Counted from the stretch's first letter, positions 45,198-56,234 are shown. The stretch is 64,000 nucleotides of DNA from Ferrigenium kumadai (GCF_018324385.1 NZ_AP019536.1:1922001-1986000), one strand, 5' to 3'. A program made the numbers and translations. The notes: a model not told the origin generated them from the sequence alone.

Positions 45198-45223
45198 AAA
45201 AGGCCGGGATAACCCGGCCTTTT
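45198..45223 (-). terminator. Intrinsic terminator of the ribosomal protein cluster
   Basis: The stem AAAAGGCCGGG / CCCGGCCTTTT (45198-45208 and 45213-45223, loop ATAA) is followed on the minus strand by TTTTTG. It is 27 bases after the rplQ stop. Confidence 0.88.
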
Positions 45224-45249
45224 GCTTGATACTGCGTACAGTCTATTGC

Positions 45250-45636
45250 TTATTCTGCATCGACCGCTGTCGCTTCTGCGGGACGATCCAGCAGTTCGAC
45301 CAGTGCCATCGGAGCATTGTCGCCCTGACGGAAACCGAACTTCAGGACGCGCAGATAACCGCCGTTGCGTGCTGCGTAGCGTGGACCCAGCTCGTCGAAC
45401 AGCTTGACTACCATCTCGCGGTCGCGCAGACGCGCAAACGCCAAACGCTTGTTAGCCAAGCTGGGGTTCTTGCCCAGCGTCAGAATGGGTTCCGCGACAC
45501 GGCGCAGTTCCTTGGCCTTCGGCAGGGTAGTCTTGATGACTTCATGACGCAACAGCGACACGGTCATATTGCGGAACATCGCCAGACGGTGGCTGCTGGT
45601 GCGGTTGAGTTTTCTTAAACCTAAACGGTGACGCAT
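45250..45636 (-). CDS. rplQ: 50S ribosomal protein L17
   Basis: The 128-residue protein begins [17 protein letters not shown], typical of bacterial L17. It is the last gene of the alpha operon, 33 bases after rpoA, and is followed by the cluster terminator. Confidence 0.97.
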   Translation of the reverse strand: MRHRLGLRKLNRTSSHRLAMFRNMTVSLLRHEVIKTTLPKAKELRRVAEPILTLGKNPSLANKRLAFARLRDREMVVKLFDELGPRYAARNGGYLRVLKFGFRQGDNAPMALVELLDRPAEATAVDAE

Positions 45637-45669
45637 GATTTGCCTCTCTTGTTCTAATGCTGCACTGCG

Positions 45670-46638
45670 TTAAGCCGCGGTGACAGGCCAGTTTTCCAGC
45701 TTCATACCCAGCGACAAGTTGTGCTCGGCAAGAACCTGCTTGATTTCGTTCAGCGACTTGCGGCCCAGGTTCGGGGTGCGCAACAGATCGTTCTCGGTGT
45801 ACTGGATCAGGTCGCCAATGTAATGAATGCTTTGAGCCTTCAGACAGTTGGAGGAACGCGGGGTCAGCTCCAGATCGTCTACCGGACGCAACAGGATAGG
45901 ATCGACCTTCGGTGCCTGAACCTTCTCGACCACCGGCTCGGTGCCTTCCAGCGCCGCGAACACGGAGAACTGGTCAACCAGGATGCGGGCCGCATTGCGG
46001 ATCGCCTGCTCCGGATCGATCGCGCCATTGGTCTCGATGTTCATCACCAGCTTGTCCAGGTCAGTGCGCTGCTCGACGCGAGCACTTTCGACTGCATAGC
46101 TGACGCGGTTGACCGGGCTGAACGATGCATCCAGCGCGATATGGCCCACGGCACGAGATTCGTTCGGAGTCTGACGCGAGATAGCCGACACATAACCGCG
46201 ACCTTGTTCGACCTTGATCTGCATGTCCAGCTTGCCGCCAGCGGTCAGGTGAGCGATCACGTGCTCGGGATTCAGCACTTCGACGTCTGCGTTGCCGCTG
46301 ATGTCGCCAGCAGTCACGACGCCGGCGCCTTCCTTCTTGATGGTCAGTACGACTTCCGGCAAATTGTGCAGGCGCAACACGACACCCTTCAGGTTCAGCA
46401 GGATGTCGACGACATCTTCCTGAACGCCGTCGATGGTCGCATATTCATGCAACACGCCAGCCATCTTCACCTCGGTCGGTGCAGCACCGGGCATGGAAGA
46501 CAACAGGATGCGACGCAAGGCATTGCCCAAAGTGTGGCCGTAGCCGCGCTCGAAGGGCTCCATCACCACCTTAGCCTGGGTGGCGGAGATCTTTTGCACA
46601 TCGATGATGCGAGGCTTCAAAAATTCATTCTTAGGCAT
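45670..46638 (-). CDS. rpoA: RNA polymerase alpha subunit
   Basis: The 322-residue protein has the N-terminal assembly domain ([23 protein letters not shown] near residue 30). After a linker comes the C-terminal domain with the DNA- and activator-binding segment near 265-310 ([19 protein letters not shown]). Length is normal. It lies between rpsD and rplQ as usual. Confidence 0.97.
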   Translation of the reverse strand: MPKNEFLKPRIIDVQKISATQAKVVMEPFERGYGHTLGNALRRILLSSMPGAAPTEVKMAGVLHEYATIDGVQEDVVDILLNLKGVVLRLHNLPEVVLTIKKEGAGVVTAGDISGNADVEVLNPEHVIAHLTAGGKLDMQIKVEQGRGYVSAISRQTPNESRAVGHIALDASFSPVNRVSYAVESARVEQRTDLDKLVMNIETNGAIDPEQAIRNAARILVDQFSVFAALEGTEPVVEKVQAPKVDPILLRPVDDLELTPRSSNCLKAQSIHYIGDLIQYTENDLLRTPNLGRKSLNEIKQVLAEHNLSLGMKLENWPVTAA

Positions 46639-46655
46639 ACGCTACTCCGCGTGGA

Positions 46656-47285
46656 TTACTTGGAATACAACTCAACCACGAGATGCTCGTTGATGGTTGC
46701 AGGCAGTTCAGCACGTTGCGGCTTGGCTTTGAATGTACCCTTTAATGCCTTGGTGTCCATTTCGATCCATTCCGGGAAACCGCGCTGCTCGGCAGCAGCC
46801 AGTGCAGCCTTGATGCGCAGTTGCGCTTTGGACTTTTCAGCCACTTCAACCACGTCGCCGGGGCGCACCTGGAAGGAAGGAATGTTCACGCGCTTGCCGT
46901 TCACCAGCAAACCGTTGTGACGCACAACTTGGCGCGCTTCGGCGCGGGAAGCACCGAAACCCATGCGGTAGGACACGTTGTCCAGACGGGACTCCAAGTT
47001 CTGCAGCAGGTTTTCACCGGTAATGCCGCGCTGGCTTTCCGCAGCCTTGTAAGTCAGGCGGAATTGCTTTTCCAGCACGCCATAGATGCGGCGAACTTTC
47101 TGCTTTTCGCGCAACTGGCCGCCGTACTCGGACAGACGGACATTCTTCTTCTGACCGTGTTGGCCAGGCGCATAGGCGCGGCGCTCAACGGCACACTTGT
47201 CGGTAAAACATTTCTCGCCCTTCAGGAACAGCTTTTCGCCTTCGCGGCGGCACTGACGGCACTTTGCATCAAGATTTCTAGCCAA
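46656..47285 (-). CDS. rpsD: 30S ribosomal protein S4 (zinc-binding form)
   Basis: The 209-residue protein has an S4 RNA-binding domain (residues about 98-160, [22 protein letters not shown]). The N-terminus keeps Cys9, Cys12, Cys26 and Cys31, the set that binds zinc in Thermus S4. S4 often represses the alpha operon by binding near rpsM. It is positioned after rpsK. Confidence 0.97.
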   Translation of the reverse strand: MARNLDAKCRQCRREGEKLFLKGEKCFTDKCAVERRAYAPGQHGQKKNVRLSEYGGQLREKQKVRRIYGVLEKQFRLTYKAAESQRGITGENLLQNLESRLDNVSYRMGFGASRAEARQVVRHNGLLVNGKRVNIPSFQVRPGDVVEVAEKSKAQLRIKAALAAAEQRGFPEWIEMDTKALKGTFKAKPQRAELPATINEHLVVELYSK

Positions 47286-47302
47286 GATCGACTCCCAAAA
47301 AA

Positions 47303-47695
47303 TTAGATACGGCGCTTTTTAGGCGGACGGCAGCCGTTGTGCGGCACCGGCGTAATATCGGAAATGCTGGTGATCTTAAAGCCAGCAGCATTCAGTGCAC
47401 GCACAGCGGATTCGCGGCCAGGACCGGGGCCCTTGATGCGCACTTCAAGATTCTTAACACCACATTCTTGAGCCGACTTGCCAACAACCTCGGCAGCAAC
47501 CTGCGCAGCGAACGGGGTGCTCTTACGAGAGCCCTTAAAACCCTGCGCACCACTGGTAGACCATGCCAGGGCGTTGCCTTGACGGTCGGTAATGGTGATG
47601 ATGGTATTGTTGAAAGAGGCGTGAACGTGAGCAACACCCTCGGCCACGTTCTTCTTAACTTTCTTGCGCACTTTCGTGCTGCTTGGCTTAGCCAT
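47303..47695 (-). CDS. rpsK: 30S ribosomal protein S11
   Basis: The 130-residue protein begins [17 protein letters not shown] and ends [11 protein letters not shown], as expected for S11. The start at 47695 follows AGAGGA by seven bases, while an in-frame ATG two codons earlier is less well placed. Confidence 0.97.
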   Translation of the reverse strand: MAKPSSTKVRKKVKKNVAEGVAHVHASFNNTIITITDRQGNALAWSTSGAQGFKGSRKSTPFAAQVAAEVVGKSAQECGVKNLEVRIKGPGPGRESAVRALNAAGFKITSISDITPVPHNGCRPPKKRRI

Positions 47696-47725
47696 AATCA
47701 AATCCTCTAATGCGTTATAGCAAAA

Positions 47726-48091
47726 TTACTTCTTGGCGCCAGCAATCGCCTTGCGCGGTCCCTTGCGGGTACGTGCGTTGGTGCGAGTGCGCTGACCGCG
47801 ACAGGGCAAACCGCGACGATGACGCAGGCCGCGATAGCAACCCAAGTCCATCAGACGCTTGATGTTCATCGTCGTTTCGCGACGCAGATCACCTTCCACT
47901 GTGAACTTGGCGACTTCTTCGCGCAGCTTTTCAACTTCCGCGTCAGTCAGATCCTTCATCTTGGTGGTGGTGTTAACGCCCGCCGCCGCGCAAATGTTTT
48001 GCGAACGAGTACGACCGATACCGTAGATTGCAGTCAAGGCAATCACAGCGTGTTGATGGTTGGGGATGTTTACCCCTGCAATACGTGCCAT
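47726..48091 (-). CDS. rpsM: 30S ribosomal protein S13
   Basis: The 121-residue protein begins [20 protein letters not shown] and ends with the basic tail [15 protein letters not shown]. It is the first gene after the promoter at 48121-48150. Confidence 0.97.
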   Translation of the reverse strand: MARIAGVNIPNHQHAVIALTAIYGIGRTRSQNICAAAGVNTTTKMKDLTDAEVEKLREEVAKFTVEGDLRRETTMNIKRLMDLGCYRGLRHRRGLPCRGQRTRTNARTRKGPRKAIAGAKK

Positions 48092-48120
48092 GCAGCTACC
48101 CTATATTTTGAAAGACGAAA

Positions 48121-48150
48121 ATTATATCACCCACAGGCTACTTTGTTCAA
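48121..48150 (-). promoter_or_regulatory. Strong promoter before rpsM (P-alpha position)
   Basis: On the minus strand TTGAAC (48145-48150) and TATAAT (48121-48126) are separated by 18 bases. The -35 box directly touches the rpmJ stop codon. The position corresponds to the alpha operon promoter of E. coli. The resulting leader is short, about 25 bases. Confidence 0.75.
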
Positions 48151-48264
48151 TCAGCCTTGGCGTTGCTTGTGTCGCGGCTCCGTGCAAATGACGCGCACGA
48201 TGCGGTTACGACGGATGATCTTGCAGTTACGGCAGATCTTCTTTACTGATGCTTGGACTCTCAT
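48151..48264 (-). CDS. rpmJ: 50S ribosomal protein L36
   Basis: This 37-residue protein begins [17 protein letters not shown] and has the zinc ligands Cys11, Cys14, Cys27 and His32, so it is the zinc-binding form. It lies between infA and rpsM in the usual place. Confidence 0.95.
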   Translation of the reverse strand: MRVQASVKKICRNCKIIRRNRIVRVICTEPRHKQRQG

Positions 48265-48286
48265 TTGCTTCTCCTTACTTGCTCAA

Positions 48287-48505
48287 CTATTTAGCGCGGA
48301 ACACAATGCGCGCCTTGCTCAAATCATAGGGTGTCAATTCTACCGTCACCTTGTCGCCGGGCAGGATGCGAATATAGTGCATCCGCATTTTCCCAGAGAT
48401 ATGACCCAACACCACATGACCGTTTTCCAGCTTGATCCGGAAAGTCGCATTCGGCAGCGACTCCTCGATCTCGCCTTGCATCTGAATCACGTCTTCTTTT
48501 GCCAT
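48287..48505 (-). CDS. infA: Translation initiation factor IF-1
   Basis: The 72-residue OB-fold protein begins [22 protein letters not shown] and ends [12 protein letters not shown]. The ATG overlaps the secY stop by one base, so the two are coupled. Confidence 0.97.
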   Translation of the reverse strand: MAKEDVIQMQGEIEESLPNATFRIKLENGHVVLGHISGKMRMHYIRILPGDKVTVELTPYDLSKARIVFRAK

Positions 48506-49821
48506 TAGCGTGCTAACCCACCCTTGAAATTGGCCTTCTTCAGCAGATTTTCATACTGATGTGTCATCAGGTAGGACTGCACTTGCGCCATGAAATCCAT
48601 CGTTACCACAACCAGAATCAACAGCGACGTACCGCCGAAATAGAACGGCACATTCCACTTCACTACCAGGAACTCCGGCAGCAGACACACTAGGGTGATG
48701 TACACTGCTCCGACCATGGTCAGGCGCAGCATGATCTTTTCCACATAACGCGCAGTCTGATCGCCGGGACGAATACCGGGCAAGAACGCACCACTCTTCT
48801 TCAGGTTCTCTGCCGTTTCCTTCGGGCTGAACACCAGCGCCGTGTAGAAGAAGCAGAAGAACACGATCGCTGCCGCGTATACCATCACATAGATCGGCTG
48901 ACCGGGAGACAGTTTGTCGCTGACGTCCTTCAGCCAAGTCATGCCGCTTCCGCTACCGAACCAGCCCGCGATGGTCGCCGGGAACAGGATGATGCTGGAA
49001 GCGAAGATCGGCGGAATCACACCGGCCATATTCAGCTTCAACGGCAGATGCGAGCTCTGCCCGGCATAGATCTTGTTGCCCACCTGACGCTTCGCGTAGT
49101 TCACCAGGATCTTGCGCTGGCCACGCTCGACGAATACCACCAAGGCCGTCACCGCGATCGCACCAACGAATAGCAGCAACACCAGCGGGATCGAGAACGC
49201 ACCGGTTCGAACCAGCTCCAGCGTGCTACCGATCGCATTCGGCAAGCCTGCAGCGATACCAGCAAAGATGATCAGCGAAATACCGTTACCCAGACCGCGC
49301 TCGGTGATCTGCTCACCCAGCCACATCAGGAACATCGTGCCGGTCACCAGGGTAACCACCGTGGTCAACTGGAACATTGCACCTGGATTGGGCACCAGTC
49401 CCGGCTGGGCCTGCAAGGCCACCGAGATACCGAACGCCTGGAACACGGCCAGAGCCAGCGTGCCATAGCGAGTGTACTGCGTGATCTTGCGACGCCCGGC
49501 TTCGCCTTCTTTCTTCAACTGCTCAAGATGCGGCACCGCAATGGATGCCAGCTGCATAATGATCGATGCCGAGATGTACGGCATGATCCCCAGCGCGAAG
49601 ATCGTGAAACGTTCCAGCGCGCCGCCCGAGAACATGTTGAACATGCCCAGGATGCCATCCTTTTGACTCTTGAACAGATCCGCCAGCACCGTCGGATCGA
49701 TGCCCGGCACCGGAATATGCGCACCGATGCGGAACACCACCAATGCACCAAGCAAGAACCACAGGCGGCGACCGAGGTCACCGTACTTGGCCTTGCCTAC
49801 CCCCTTGGCTGCGGTATTCAC
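48505..49821 (-). CDS. secY: Preprotein translocase subunit SecY
   Basis: The 438-residue protein has ten transmembrane segments and forms the protein-conducting channel with SecE and SecG. Typical segments are [13 protein letters not shown] near residue 31, [29 protein letters not shown], and [16 protein letters not shown] before the last segments. It follows rplO after nine bases, as in the classical spc operon. Confidence 0.97.
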   Translation of the reverse strand: MNTAAKGVGKAKYGDLGRRLWFLLGALVVFRIGAHIPVPGIDPTVLADLFKSQKDGILGMFNMFSGGALERFTIFALGIMPYISASIIMQLASIAVPHLEQLKKEGEAGRRKITQYTRYGTLALAVFQAFGISVALQAQPGLVPNPGAMFQLTTVVTLVTGTMFLMWLGEQITERGLGNGISLIIFAGIAAGLPNAIGSTLELVRTGAFSIPLVLLLFVGAIAVTALVVFVERGQRKILVNYAKRQVGNKIYAGQSSHLPLKLNMAGVIPPIFASSIILFPATIAGWFGSGSGMTWLKDVSDKLSPGQPIYVMVYAAAIVFFCFFYTALVFSPKETAENLKKSGAFLPGIRPGDQTARYVEKIMLRLTMVGAVYITLVCLLPEFLVVKWNVPFYFGGTSLLILVVVTMDFMAQVQSYLMTHQYENLLKKANFKGGLAR

Positions 49822-49830
49822 TTACTGGCC

Positions 49831-50265
49831 TTACTCGGCGATGCTGCCGCCGGCAGCTTCGATCGCTGCACGAGCACCCTTGGTTGCCAACAAGCCTTGC
49901 AGCTTGACCGCACGGGTCAGTTCGCCGCACATGATGACCTTGGCAGACAGGGCATTCGCATGAACCACGCCAGCTTGCTTGAGCGCCAGCAGATCGATGC
50001 TGTCGACCGGCATCTTCTGCAGGTCAGACAGACGCACTTGAGCTGTATCGTCGCGAGTCAAGGAGACGAAGCCACGCTTCGGCAGACGGCGCTGCAGCGG
50101 CATCTGACCGCCTTCAAAACCGACCTTGTGGAAGCCGCCGGCACGGGACTTCTGACCCTTGTGGCCGCGACCGCAAGTCTTGCCCAGGCCGGAACCGATA
50201 CCGCGACCGACGCGGCGCTTGGCGTGCTTGGCGCCTTGTGCAGGTTGAATATTATTGAGTTGCAT
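49831..50265 (-). CDS. rplO: 50S ribosomal protein L15
   Basis: The 144-residue protein begins [22 protein letters not shown] and contains the [16 protein letters not shown] signature. It lies between rpmD and secY. Confidence 0.97.
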   Translation of the reverse strand: MQLNNIQPAQGAKHAKRRVGRGIGSGLGKTCGRGHKGQKSRAGGFHKVGFEGGQMPLQRRLPKRGFVSLTRDDTAQVRLSDLQKMPVDSIDLLALKQAGVVHANALSAKVIMCGELTRAVKLQGLLATKGARAAIEAAGGSIAE

Positions 50266-50268
50266 TTC

Positions 50269-50454
50269 TTATGCCTCGCACTTAACCAGGTAATACACCT
50301 TGTTGATCATGCCGCGCACGCAAGGAGTATCCTCAAGCTGCACGGTGTGGTTGATATGACGCAGCCCCAGACCGCGAATGGTGTCGCGGTGCGATTGCTT
50401 GGTGCCGATCAGGCTCTTGACCTGTGTCACTTTGATCGTTTTAGCTTGTGTCAT
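50269..50454 (-). CDS. rpmD: 50S ribosomal protein L30
   Basis: The 61-residue protein has the L30 core [23 protein letters not shown] and the [18 protein letters not shown] segment. It fits tightly between rpsE and rplO (three-base gaps). Confidence 0.96.
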   Translation of the reverse strand: MTQAKTIKVTQVKSLIGTKQSHRDTIRGLGLRHINHTVQLEDTPCVRGMINKVYYLVKCEA

Positions 50455-50457
50455 GTC

Positions 50458-50979
50458 TTACCCCAGAATCTCGTCAACGCTCTTGCCGCGCTTTGCAGCG
50501 ATCTCGGCAGGAGAATTCAGCGCCTTCAGGCCGTTCAACGTAGCGCGAACCACGTTGTAAGGATTGCTGGAGCCGATACACTTGGCCAGCACGTCCTTCA
50601 CGCCAACCGCCTCGAACACGGCACGCATCGCGCCGCCGGCGATAATGCCGGTACCTTCGGAAGCAGGCTGCATCAGCACCTTCGCTGCGCCATGCTTGCC
50701 GACCACGGTGTGGTGCAAGGTGCCGTTCTTCAGGCTGACCTTGACCAGATTGCGGCGAGCTTCGTCCATAGCCTTTTGCACTGCAACCGGTACTTCCTTG
50801 GACTTGCCCTTGCCCATCGCTACGCGACCATCGCCGTCACCAACCACGGTCAACGCGGCGAAACCCATGATACGGCCACCCTTAACCACCTTGGTGACGC
50901 GATTCACGGAAATCATCTTTTCGATCAGACCGTCATCGCGCTCTTCTTGTTGCTGCATTTTTCCTTGCGGCTTAGCCAT
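50458..50979 (-). CDS. rpsE: 30S ribosomal protein S5
   Basis: The 173-residue protein has the S5 N-terminal dsRNA-binding-like domain ([23 protein letters not shown]) and the C-terminal domain ([21 protein letters not shown]). The ATG at 50979 follows GGAG by seven bases. A GTG one codon earlier is less likely. Confidence 0.97.
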   Translation of the reverse strand: MAKPQGKMQQQEERDDGLIEKMISVNRVTKVVKGGRIMGFAALTVVGDGDGRVAMGKGKSKEVPVAVQKAMDEARRNLVKVSLKNGTLHHTVVGKHGAAKVLMQPASEGTGIIAGGAMRAVFEAVGVKDVLAKCIGSSNPYNVVRATLNGLKALNSPAEIAAKRGKSVDEILG

Positions 50980-50992
50980 CACTCAACTCCAA

Positions 50993-51349
50993 TTAGAACT
51001 GCAGACCGTGTTCACGCGCAGCATCAGCCAGCGCCTTGACACGACCATGATATCGGTTACCGGAACGGTCGAACGCCACTTGGGTGATGCCCGCGCTCTT
51101 CGCCTTCTCGGCGATGCGCTTGCCCACCACCGCGGCAGCGGCAGCGTTACCGCCGTTCGCCAGATCCTTGCGGACTTCGGCTTCGACGCTGGATGCGCTG
51201 GCCAGAACCTTGCCGCCGCAGGCGGAAATCACCTGAGCATAGATGTGCAAGTTGGTACGATGAATAGCCAGACGTACCGTCTTTTTCTCAGCAATGCGTG
51301 CACGGGTTTTGCGTGCTCTGCGCTGACGTGCTTCTTTCTTGTTCAACAT
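50993..51349 (-). CDS. rplR: 50S ribosomal protein L18
   Basis: The 118-residue protein binds 5S rRNA. It shows [17 protein letters not shown] and the C-terminal [28 protein letters not shown], both typical. It lies between rplF and rpsE. Confidence 0.97.
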   Translation of the reverse strand: MLNKKEARQRRARKTRARIAEKKTVRLAIHRTNLHIYAQVISACGGKVLASASSVEAEVRKDLANGGNAAAAAVVGKRIAEKAKSAGITQVAFDRSGNRYHGRVKALADAAREHGLQF

Positions 51350-51360
51350 ATCTGCCTCAG

Positions 51361-51894
51361 TTATTTCTTCTTGGTTTCTTTCAGGATCACCACTTCGTCG
51401 CTATAGCGCACGCCCTTGCCCTTGTAAGGCTCGGGTTCACGGAAAGCACGAATCTCCGCAGCAACTTGTCCAACGCGCTGCTTGTCAGCACCCTTCAGCA
51501 CGATTTCAGTCTGCGTCGGGGTTTCGACCTTCACGCCAGCGGGCATCTTGTAAGAGACCGGGTGGGAAAAGCCCAATGTCAGGTTCAGTGTGTCACCGGC
51601 AGCTTGAGCACGGTAACCCACACCAACCAGGTTCAACTTGCGCTCGAAGCCCTTGCTCACACCCTGGACCATATTGGCCAGCAGGGCACGAACCGTGCCG
51701 GACATCGCATTGGCCTGCATGGAGTCGTTCTGCGCCTTGCACAGCAGGCTATCGCCCTCGCGCACTACGCTCACATCTGCCGACAGGGCTTGCTTCAAAG
51801 AACCCAACGGGCCCTTCACAGAAATTTCGTTCGCTGCCAGCGCGACTTCAACGCCACTCGGCACGACGACAGGATTCTTAGCGACTCTAGACAT
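51361..51894 (-). CDS. rplF: 50S ribosomal protein L6
   Basis: The 177-residue protein begins [17 protein letters not shown] and carries the C-terminal signature [16 protein letters not shown]. It lies between rpsH and rplR. Confidence 0.97.
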   Translation of the reverse strand: MSRVAKNPVVVPSGVEVALAANEISVKGPLGSLKQALSADVSVVREGDSLLCKAQNDSMQANAMSGTVRALLANMVQGVSKGFERKLNLVGVGYRAQAAGDTLNLTLGFSHPVSYKMPAGVKVETPTQTEIVLKGADKQRVGQVAAEIRAFREPEPYKGKGVRYSDEVVILKETKKK

Positions 51895-51904
51895 ACTTAC
51901 CTCA

Positions 51905-52303
51905 CTACGCGACTACGCACAGCACTTCGCCGCCGATACCATTGGCGCGCGCTTTGCGGTCGGTCATCAAACCCTTGGACGTGGACACGATAGCAATACC
52001 CAGGCCGTTCATCACCTTAGGCATGTCTTCGGAGCCCTTGTAGATACGCAGACCAGGACGGCTTACGCGCTGGATCTTTTCGATCACTGGACGGCCGCTG
52101 TAATACTTCAGGCCGATTTCCAGCGTGGCCTTGCCACCTTCGCCGCTGATGATGCTGTAGCCATCAACATAACCTTCGTCCTTCAACACCTCGGCAATCG
52201 CCGCCTTCAACTTGGAAGAAGGCATCGCCACTGTGGCTTTTTCCGCAAGCTGCGCATTGCGAATGCGCGTCAGCATATCGGAGATCGGATCACTCATACT
52301 CAT
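51905..52303 (-). CDS. rpsH: 30S ribosomal protein S8
   Basis: The 132-residue protein begins [18 protein letters not shown] and contains [20 protein letters not shown]. The ATG at 52303 has AGGAG seven bases upstream, better than the Met two codons later. In E. coli S8 represses the spc operon by binding near rplE. Confidence 0.97.
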   Translation of the reverse strand: MSMSDPISDMLTRIRNAQLAEKATVAMPSSKLKAAIAEVLKDEGYVDGYSIISGEGGKATLEIGLKYYSGRPVIEKIQRVSRPGLRIYKGSEDMPKVMNGLGIAIVSTSKGLMTDRKARANGIGGEVLCVVA

Positions 52304-52313
52304 TTAATTGCTC

Positions 52314-52619
52314 CTACCAGCTTGCCTTAACAACACCAGGAATCTCACCGCGCATCGCGAATTCGCGAACCTTGATACGCCCCAAACCGAACTTCCTGAA
52401 AGTACCACGCGGACGACCGGTCAACGCACAACGGTTGCGCAAACGAACCGGGCTTGCGTCACGCGGCAGCGCTTGCAGCTTCTGGCGCGCAGCAGCGCGC
52501 TCTTCGTCGCTGAGGCTCACGTTGGAAATAGTCGCCAGCAGGGCCTCGCGCTTGGCCGCGAACTTCTTCACGGTCTCGCGGCGTTTTTGCTCGCGGTTAA
52601 TCAGTGCTATCTTTGCCAT
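52314..52619 (-). CDS. rpsN: 30S ribosomal protein S14 (zinc-free long form)
   Basis: The 101-residue protein is the long form of S14 with only one Cys in [27 protein letters not shown], so it lacks the CxxC...CxxC zinc motif. It lies between rplE and rpsH. Confidence 0.97.
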   Translation of the reverse strand: MAKIALINREQKRRETVKKFAAKREALLATISNVSLSDEERAAARQKLQALPRDASPVRLRNRCALTGRPRGTFRKFGLGRIKVREFAMRGEIPGVVKASW

Positions 52620-52629
52620 TAGTATTCCC

Positions 52630-53169
52630 TCACTTCTTCAATGGAAGCTTGAAAGCCAGCAGCAATGCCTTGGCCTCTTCATCGGTCTTGGCGCTGGTGG
52701 TGATGGTGATGTTCATACCACGCAGAGCGTCAACCTTTTCGTATTCGATTTCCGGGAAAATGATCTGCTCTTTCACGCCCATGTTGTAATTGCCACGGCC
52801 GTCGAAAGACTTGCCGGAAATACCACGGAAGTCGCGGATACGCGGAATCGCCACAGAGATCAGACGATCCAGGAATTCGTACATGCGCTCTTTGCGCAGC
52901 GTCACCTTGCAACCGACCGGATAACCTTCGCGGATCTTGAAGCCAGCGATGGACTTCTTGGACAAGGTAATCACAGGCTTCTGACCGGCAATCTTCTGCA
53001 TGTCGCCAACCGCAAAATCCATCACCTTCTTGTCAGCAACCGCCTCGCCGACACCCATATTCAGAGTGATCTTTTCGATGCGCGGCACTTCCATGATGGA
53101 CTTGTAGCCAAACTGCTTCATCAGGTCCTTAGCGACCTTGTCTTTGTAAAATTCGTACAAACGAGCCAT
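52630..53169 (-). CDS. rplE: 50S ribosomal protein L5
   Basis: The 179-residue protein contacts 5S rRNA. Typical segments are [20 protein letters not shown] and [19 protein letters not shown]. It follows rplX after ten bases. Confidence 0.97.
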   Translation of the reverse strand: MARLYEFYKDKVAKDLMKQFGYKSIMEVPRIEKITLNMGVGEAVADKKVMDFAVGDMQKIAGQKPVITLSKKSIAGFKIREGYPVGCKVTLRKERMYEFLDRLISVAIPRIRDFRGISGKSFDGRGNYNMGVKEQIIFPEIEYEKVDALRGMNITITTSAKTDEEAKALLLAFKLPLKK

Positions 53170-53179
53170 GCCTTACCCC

Positions 53180-53494
53180 TTAAGCGTCAATCATTTCGCC
53201 GCTGGACTTGAACACGCGCACCTTGCGCCCGTCTTCCAGCGTTTTGATCCCGACTCGATCGCCTTTTTTGGCCGCAGCGTTGTAGATCGCCACGTTCGAG
53301 ATATGGATCGGCAGCTCTTTTTCAACGATACCGCCACTCAAGCCCTTCACCGGATTCGGCTTCTGATGCTTCTTGACCTTGTTGATACCGCTTACCAGCA
53401 GGAAATCGCCCAGCACTTGCTGCACACTGCCGCGACTACCCTTGTCTTTACCAGTGATGACGATGACGTCATCATTCTTTTTGATCTTGCGCAT
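53180..53494 (-). CDS. rplX: 50S ribosomal protein L24
   Basis: The 104-residue protein has an N-terminal KOW motif ([20 protein letters not shown]). It lies between rplN and rplE. Confidence 0.97.
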   Translation of the reverse strand: MRKIKKNDDVIVITGKDKGSRGSVQQVLGDFLLVSGINKVKKHQKPNPVKGLSGGIVEKELPIHISNVAIYNAAAKKGDRVGIKTLEDGRKVRVFKSSGEMIDA

Positions 53495-53522
53495 GATTTT
53501 CCTCGACTCGATCCGTTGACGC

Positions 53523-53891
53523 TTACAGCACTTCCGGTGCCAGCGAAACGATCTTCATGAACTTCTCGGTACGCAACTCGCGCGTCACCGGCCCGAAGAT
53601 ACGCGTACCGATCGGCTCCAGCTTGGCGTTCAGCAACACAGCAGCGTTGCCGTCGAACTTAACCAGAGAACCATCAGTGCGGCGCACACCCTTAGCAGTG
53701 CGAACCACCACGGCGTTGTACACTTCACCCTTCTTCACACGACCGCGCGGTGCGGCGTCCTTGATGCTAACCTTGATGACATCACCAACGGAAGCATAAC
53801 GACGCTTGGAACCGCCCAACACCTTGATGCACATCACGGAACGTGCGCCAGTGTTGTCAGCCACATCTAAAACAGACTGCATTTGTATCAT
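53523..53891 (-). CDS. rplN: 50S ribosomal protein L14
   Basis: The 122-residue protein begins [21 protein letters not shown] and ends [12 protein letters not shown]. It is the first gene of the spc-type unit, with its own promoter and a structured leader upstream. Confidence 0.97.
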   Translation of the reverse strand: MIQMQSVLDVADNTGARSVMCIKVLGGSKRRYASVGDVIKVSIKDAAPRGRVKKGEVYNAVVVRTAKGVRRTDGSLVKFDGNAAVLLNAKLEPIGTRIFGPVTRELRTEKFMKIVSLAPEVL

Positions 53892-53911
53892 TATTTAATC
53901 TCCAACTTTTT

Positions 53912-53966
53912 CCGCCGCGGCGGCCAGTTTTGGAACCCGTACGGGTTAGGTCGCCGCAAGCGGCGA
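53912..53966 (-). promoter_or_regulatory. Leader of rplN with three perfect palindromes
   Basis: Between the promoter and rplN the transcript contains TCGCCGC-AA-GCGGCGA (53951-53966), AACCCGTACGGGTT (53934-53947) and CCGCCGCGGCGG (53912-53923). All can fold as hairpins. The last is followed by AAAAAG on the minus strand, not by a T run, so this is not a simple terminator. A ribosomal-protein or growth-rate control element is possible. Confidence 0.5.
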
Positions 53967-53982
53967 TGAAACGAAGCCGCGC

Positions 53983-54010
53983 ATTATATGCAAATTCAGA
54001 AAAGACGCAA
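53983..54010 (-). promoter_or_regulatory. Strong promoter before rplN (P-spc position)
   Basis: On the minus strand TTGCGT (54005-54010) and TATAAT (53983-53988) are separated by 16 bases, followed by GCGCGGC at the likely start. The position between rpsQ and rplN matches the spc operon promoter of E. coli. Confidence 0.8.
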
Positions 54011-54024
54011 GCTAAATTTTCGAG

Positions 54025-54291
54025 TTAAGCCGCAACCGCCTTTTCAACCAGCTTGGCAACGCGCCAAGCCTTAGTCTTGGCCAGAGGACGGCACTCTTCG
54101 ATTGTCACCACGTCGCCGGTATGGAACTCGTTGGCTTCGTCGTGCGCGTGATACTTCTTGGAGACGCGAATGATCTTGCCCAGCAAGGGGTGCTTCACCT
54201 TGCGCTCGACCAAGACCGTAACAGTCTTGTCCATCTTGTCGCTAACCACGGTACCGGTCAGGGTACGTTTCAGTGTCTTTGCTTCGCTCAT
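54025..54291 (-). CDS. rpsQ: 30S ribosomal protein S17
   Basis: The 88-residue OB-fold protein contains [24 protein letters not shown] and the [20 protein letters not shown] segment. It overlaps rpmC by four bases and ends the S10-type unit. Confidence 0.97.
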   Translation of the reverse strand: MSEAKTLKRTLTGTVVSDKMDKTVTVLVERKVKHPLLGKIIRVSKKYHAHDEANEFHTGDVVTIEECRPLAKTKAWRVAKLVEKAVAA

Positions 54292-54482
54292 TTCTGGGCA
54301 CCCTTCTCTTTCAATACGGTCTTCACGCGGGCGATGTCGCGACGCACCTTGCGCAATTCGCTGGTATTGGTCATCTGCTGCGTTGCAACTTGCATACGCA
54401 GACCGAATTGAGCCTTCGTCAAGGACAGCAGCTCTTGTTGGAGATCTGTCGCAGACTTGGTCTTCAGTTCACTAGCTTTCAT
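54288..54482 (-). CDS. rpmC: 50S ribosomal protein L29
   Basis: The 64-residue helical protein begins [21 protein letters not shown]. The ATG at 54482 follows AGGTG by six bases. A GTG three codons upstream is less likely. Confidence 0.96.
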   Translation of the reverse strand: MKASELKTKSATDLQQELLSLTKAQFGLRMQVATQQMTNTSELRKVRRDIARVKTVLKEKGAQK

Positions 54483-54483
54483 G

Positions 54484-54900
54484 TTATGCACCTACCTGTC
54501 TAACAACGAATGTGGTTGCGATCGGCAACTTTGCGGAAGCGAGCTTGAAAGCCTCGCGCGCCAATGTCTCATCGACACCATCCATTTCGTACAACATCTT
54601 GCCAGGCTGAATCTCGGCGACGTAGTACTCGGGGTTACCCTTACCGTTACCCATACGAACTTCGGCCGGTTTCTTGGAGATCGGCTTGTCCGGGAAAATG
54701 CGGATCCAGATACGACCACCGCGCTTGATGTGGCGGGTCATCGCACGACGCGCAGCTTCGATTTGACGTGCAGTCAAACGGCCGCGGGCAACCGCCTTCA
54801 GGCCAAACTCACCGAAACTCACCTTGTTGCCGCGGGTAGCCAGACCGGTATTGCGGCCCTTCTGCTCCTTGCGGTATTTCCTTCTAGCTGGCTGTAGCAT
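54484..54900 (-). CDS. rplP: 50S ribosomal protein L16
   Basis: The 138-residue protein begins [20 protein letters not shown] and contains [20 protein letters not shown]. Its start overlaps the rpsC 3' end by 17 bases. Confidence 0.97.
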   Translation of the reverse strand: MLQPARRKYRKEQKGRNTGLATRGNKVSFGEFGLKAVARGRLTARQIEAARRAMTRHIKRGGRIWIRIFPDKPISKKPAEVRMGNGKGNPEYYVAEIQPGKMLYEMDGVDETLAREAFKLASAKLPIATTFVVRQVGA

Positions 54901-55594
54901 GTTTTGCTCCCGACTTTCTTACTTTCTTTTCCGGTTCAGCGGCGACTGGCGCAGCTGCTTCCTGACCAGTGGTCTCACCCTTGAACACCCAAACCTTCAC
55001 ACCGATGATGCCGTAAGTGGTCTTCGCTTCGGAAGTGCCGTAGTCGATGTCGGCACGCAGCGTATGCAACGGCACGCGGCCTTCACGGTACCACTCGGTA
55101 CGGGCGATTTCGATGCCGTTCAAACGGCCCGAGCTCATGATCTTGATGCCTTGAGCGCCCAGACGCATTGCATTCTGCATCGCGCGCTTCATGGCGCGGC
55201 GGAACATGATGCGCTTTTCCAGCTGGGCGGTGATGCTGTCAGCGATCAGTTGCGCATCGATTTCGGGCTTGCGCACTTCTTCGATGGCCAGATCAACGGA
55301 CTGCAGACCCATGCGCTTGCGCAACTCGGCGCGCAATGCCTCGATGTCTTCGCCCTTCTTGCCGATCACCATGCCAGGACGCGCGGTGTAGATGGTTACC
55401 TTGGCGTTCTTTGCAGGACGCTCGATGACCACCTTGGAAACACCGGCGGAAGCCAGCTTCTTTTTCAGGAATGCACGAACTTCGATGTCCTTGTGCAGCA
55501 AAGTAGCGAAATTCTCGCTGTTGGCATACCACTTGGAATCCCAGTTTTTACGAACGCTCAACCGGAAACCGGTTGGATGAATTTTCTGTCCCAT
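54884..55594 (-). CDS. rpsC: 30S ribosomal protein S3
   Basis: The 236-residue protein begins [20 protein letters not shown], has a KH domain around residues 60-110 ([20 protein letters not shown]) and a Lys/Ala-rich C-terminal tail. It lies between rplV and rplP. Confidence 0.97.
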   Translation of the reverse strand: MGQKIHPTGFRLSVRKNWDSKWYANSENFATLLHKDIEVRAFLKKKLASAGVSKVVIERPAKNAKVTIYTARPGMVIGKKGEDIEALRAELRKRMGLQSVDLAIEEVRKPEIDAQLIADSITAQLEKRIMFRRAMKRAMQNAMRLGAQGIKIMSSGRLNGIEIARTEWYREGRVPLHTLRADIDYGTSEAKTTYGIIGVKVWVFKGETTGQEAAAPVAAEPEKKVRKSGAKHATAS

Positions 55595-55603
55595 AATTTA
55601 CCC

Positions 55604-55936
55604 TTAGTTCCCGACGCTGACCGTAATGTGGCAGGTTTGCTTCTCGATGCGATTGCCACGCCCCTTGGCGCGCGCACTGAAACGCTTCAGCGAAGCCGCC
55701 TTATCGACATAGATGGTGGTCACTTTCAGCTCGTCGATGTCAGCGCCATCGTTATGCTCGGCGTTCGCGATCGCGGACTCCAGAGCCTTCTTGATGATGC
55801 CTGCACCCTTCTTCGGGCTGAAGGTCAGGATGTTCAAAGCCTGCGCGACCGGCAAACCACGGATCTGGTCAGCAACCAGGCGGCCCTTTTGCGCGGAGAG
55901 ATGAATGTTTTTTGCAACAGCAGTAGTCGTTGTCAT
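55604..55936 (-). CDS. rplV: 50S ribosomal protein L22
   Basis: The 110-residue protein lines the exit tunnel. It contains [21 protein letters not shown] and the C-terminal loop region [17 protein letters not shown]. Two adjacent ATG codons exist. The second (55936) has better spacing from GGAGG. Confidence 0.96.
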   Translation of the reverse strand: MTTTTAVAKNIHLSAQKGRLVADQIRGLPVAQALNILTFSPKKGAGIIKKALESAIANAEHNDGADIDELKVTTIYVDKAASLKRFSARAKGRGNRIEKQTCHITVSVGN

Positions 55937-55945
55937 CATGCCTCC

Positions 55946-56221
55946 TTATTTCTTCGCCTTTTTATCGGCAGCATGGCCCTTGAAGGTACGAGTCAGGGAA
56001 AACTCGCCCAACTTGTGCCCCACCATGTTCTCCGACACATACACGGGAATGTGCTGCTTGCCGTTGTGCACCGCGATCGTCAGGCCGACGAACTCGGGCA
56101 GCACCGTGGAACGGCGCGACCAGGTCTTCACCGGGCGCTTATCGTTAGTCGCACGCACCGCCTCAACCTTCTTGAGCAAGTGAGCGTCGACAAATGGACC
56201 TTTTTTAATGGAACGTGCCAT
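55946..56221 (-). CDS. rpsS: 30S ribosomal protein S19
   Basis: The 91-residue protein begins [20 protein letters not shown] and has the S19 core [21 protein letters not shown]. It follows rplB. Confidence 0.97.
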   Translation of the reverse strand: MARSIKKGPFVDAHLLKKVEAVRATNDKRPVKTWSRRSTVLPEFVGLTIAVHNGKQHIPVYVSENMVGHKLGEFSLTRTFKGHAADKKAKK

Positions 56222-56234
56222 ATTTATCTACCCC

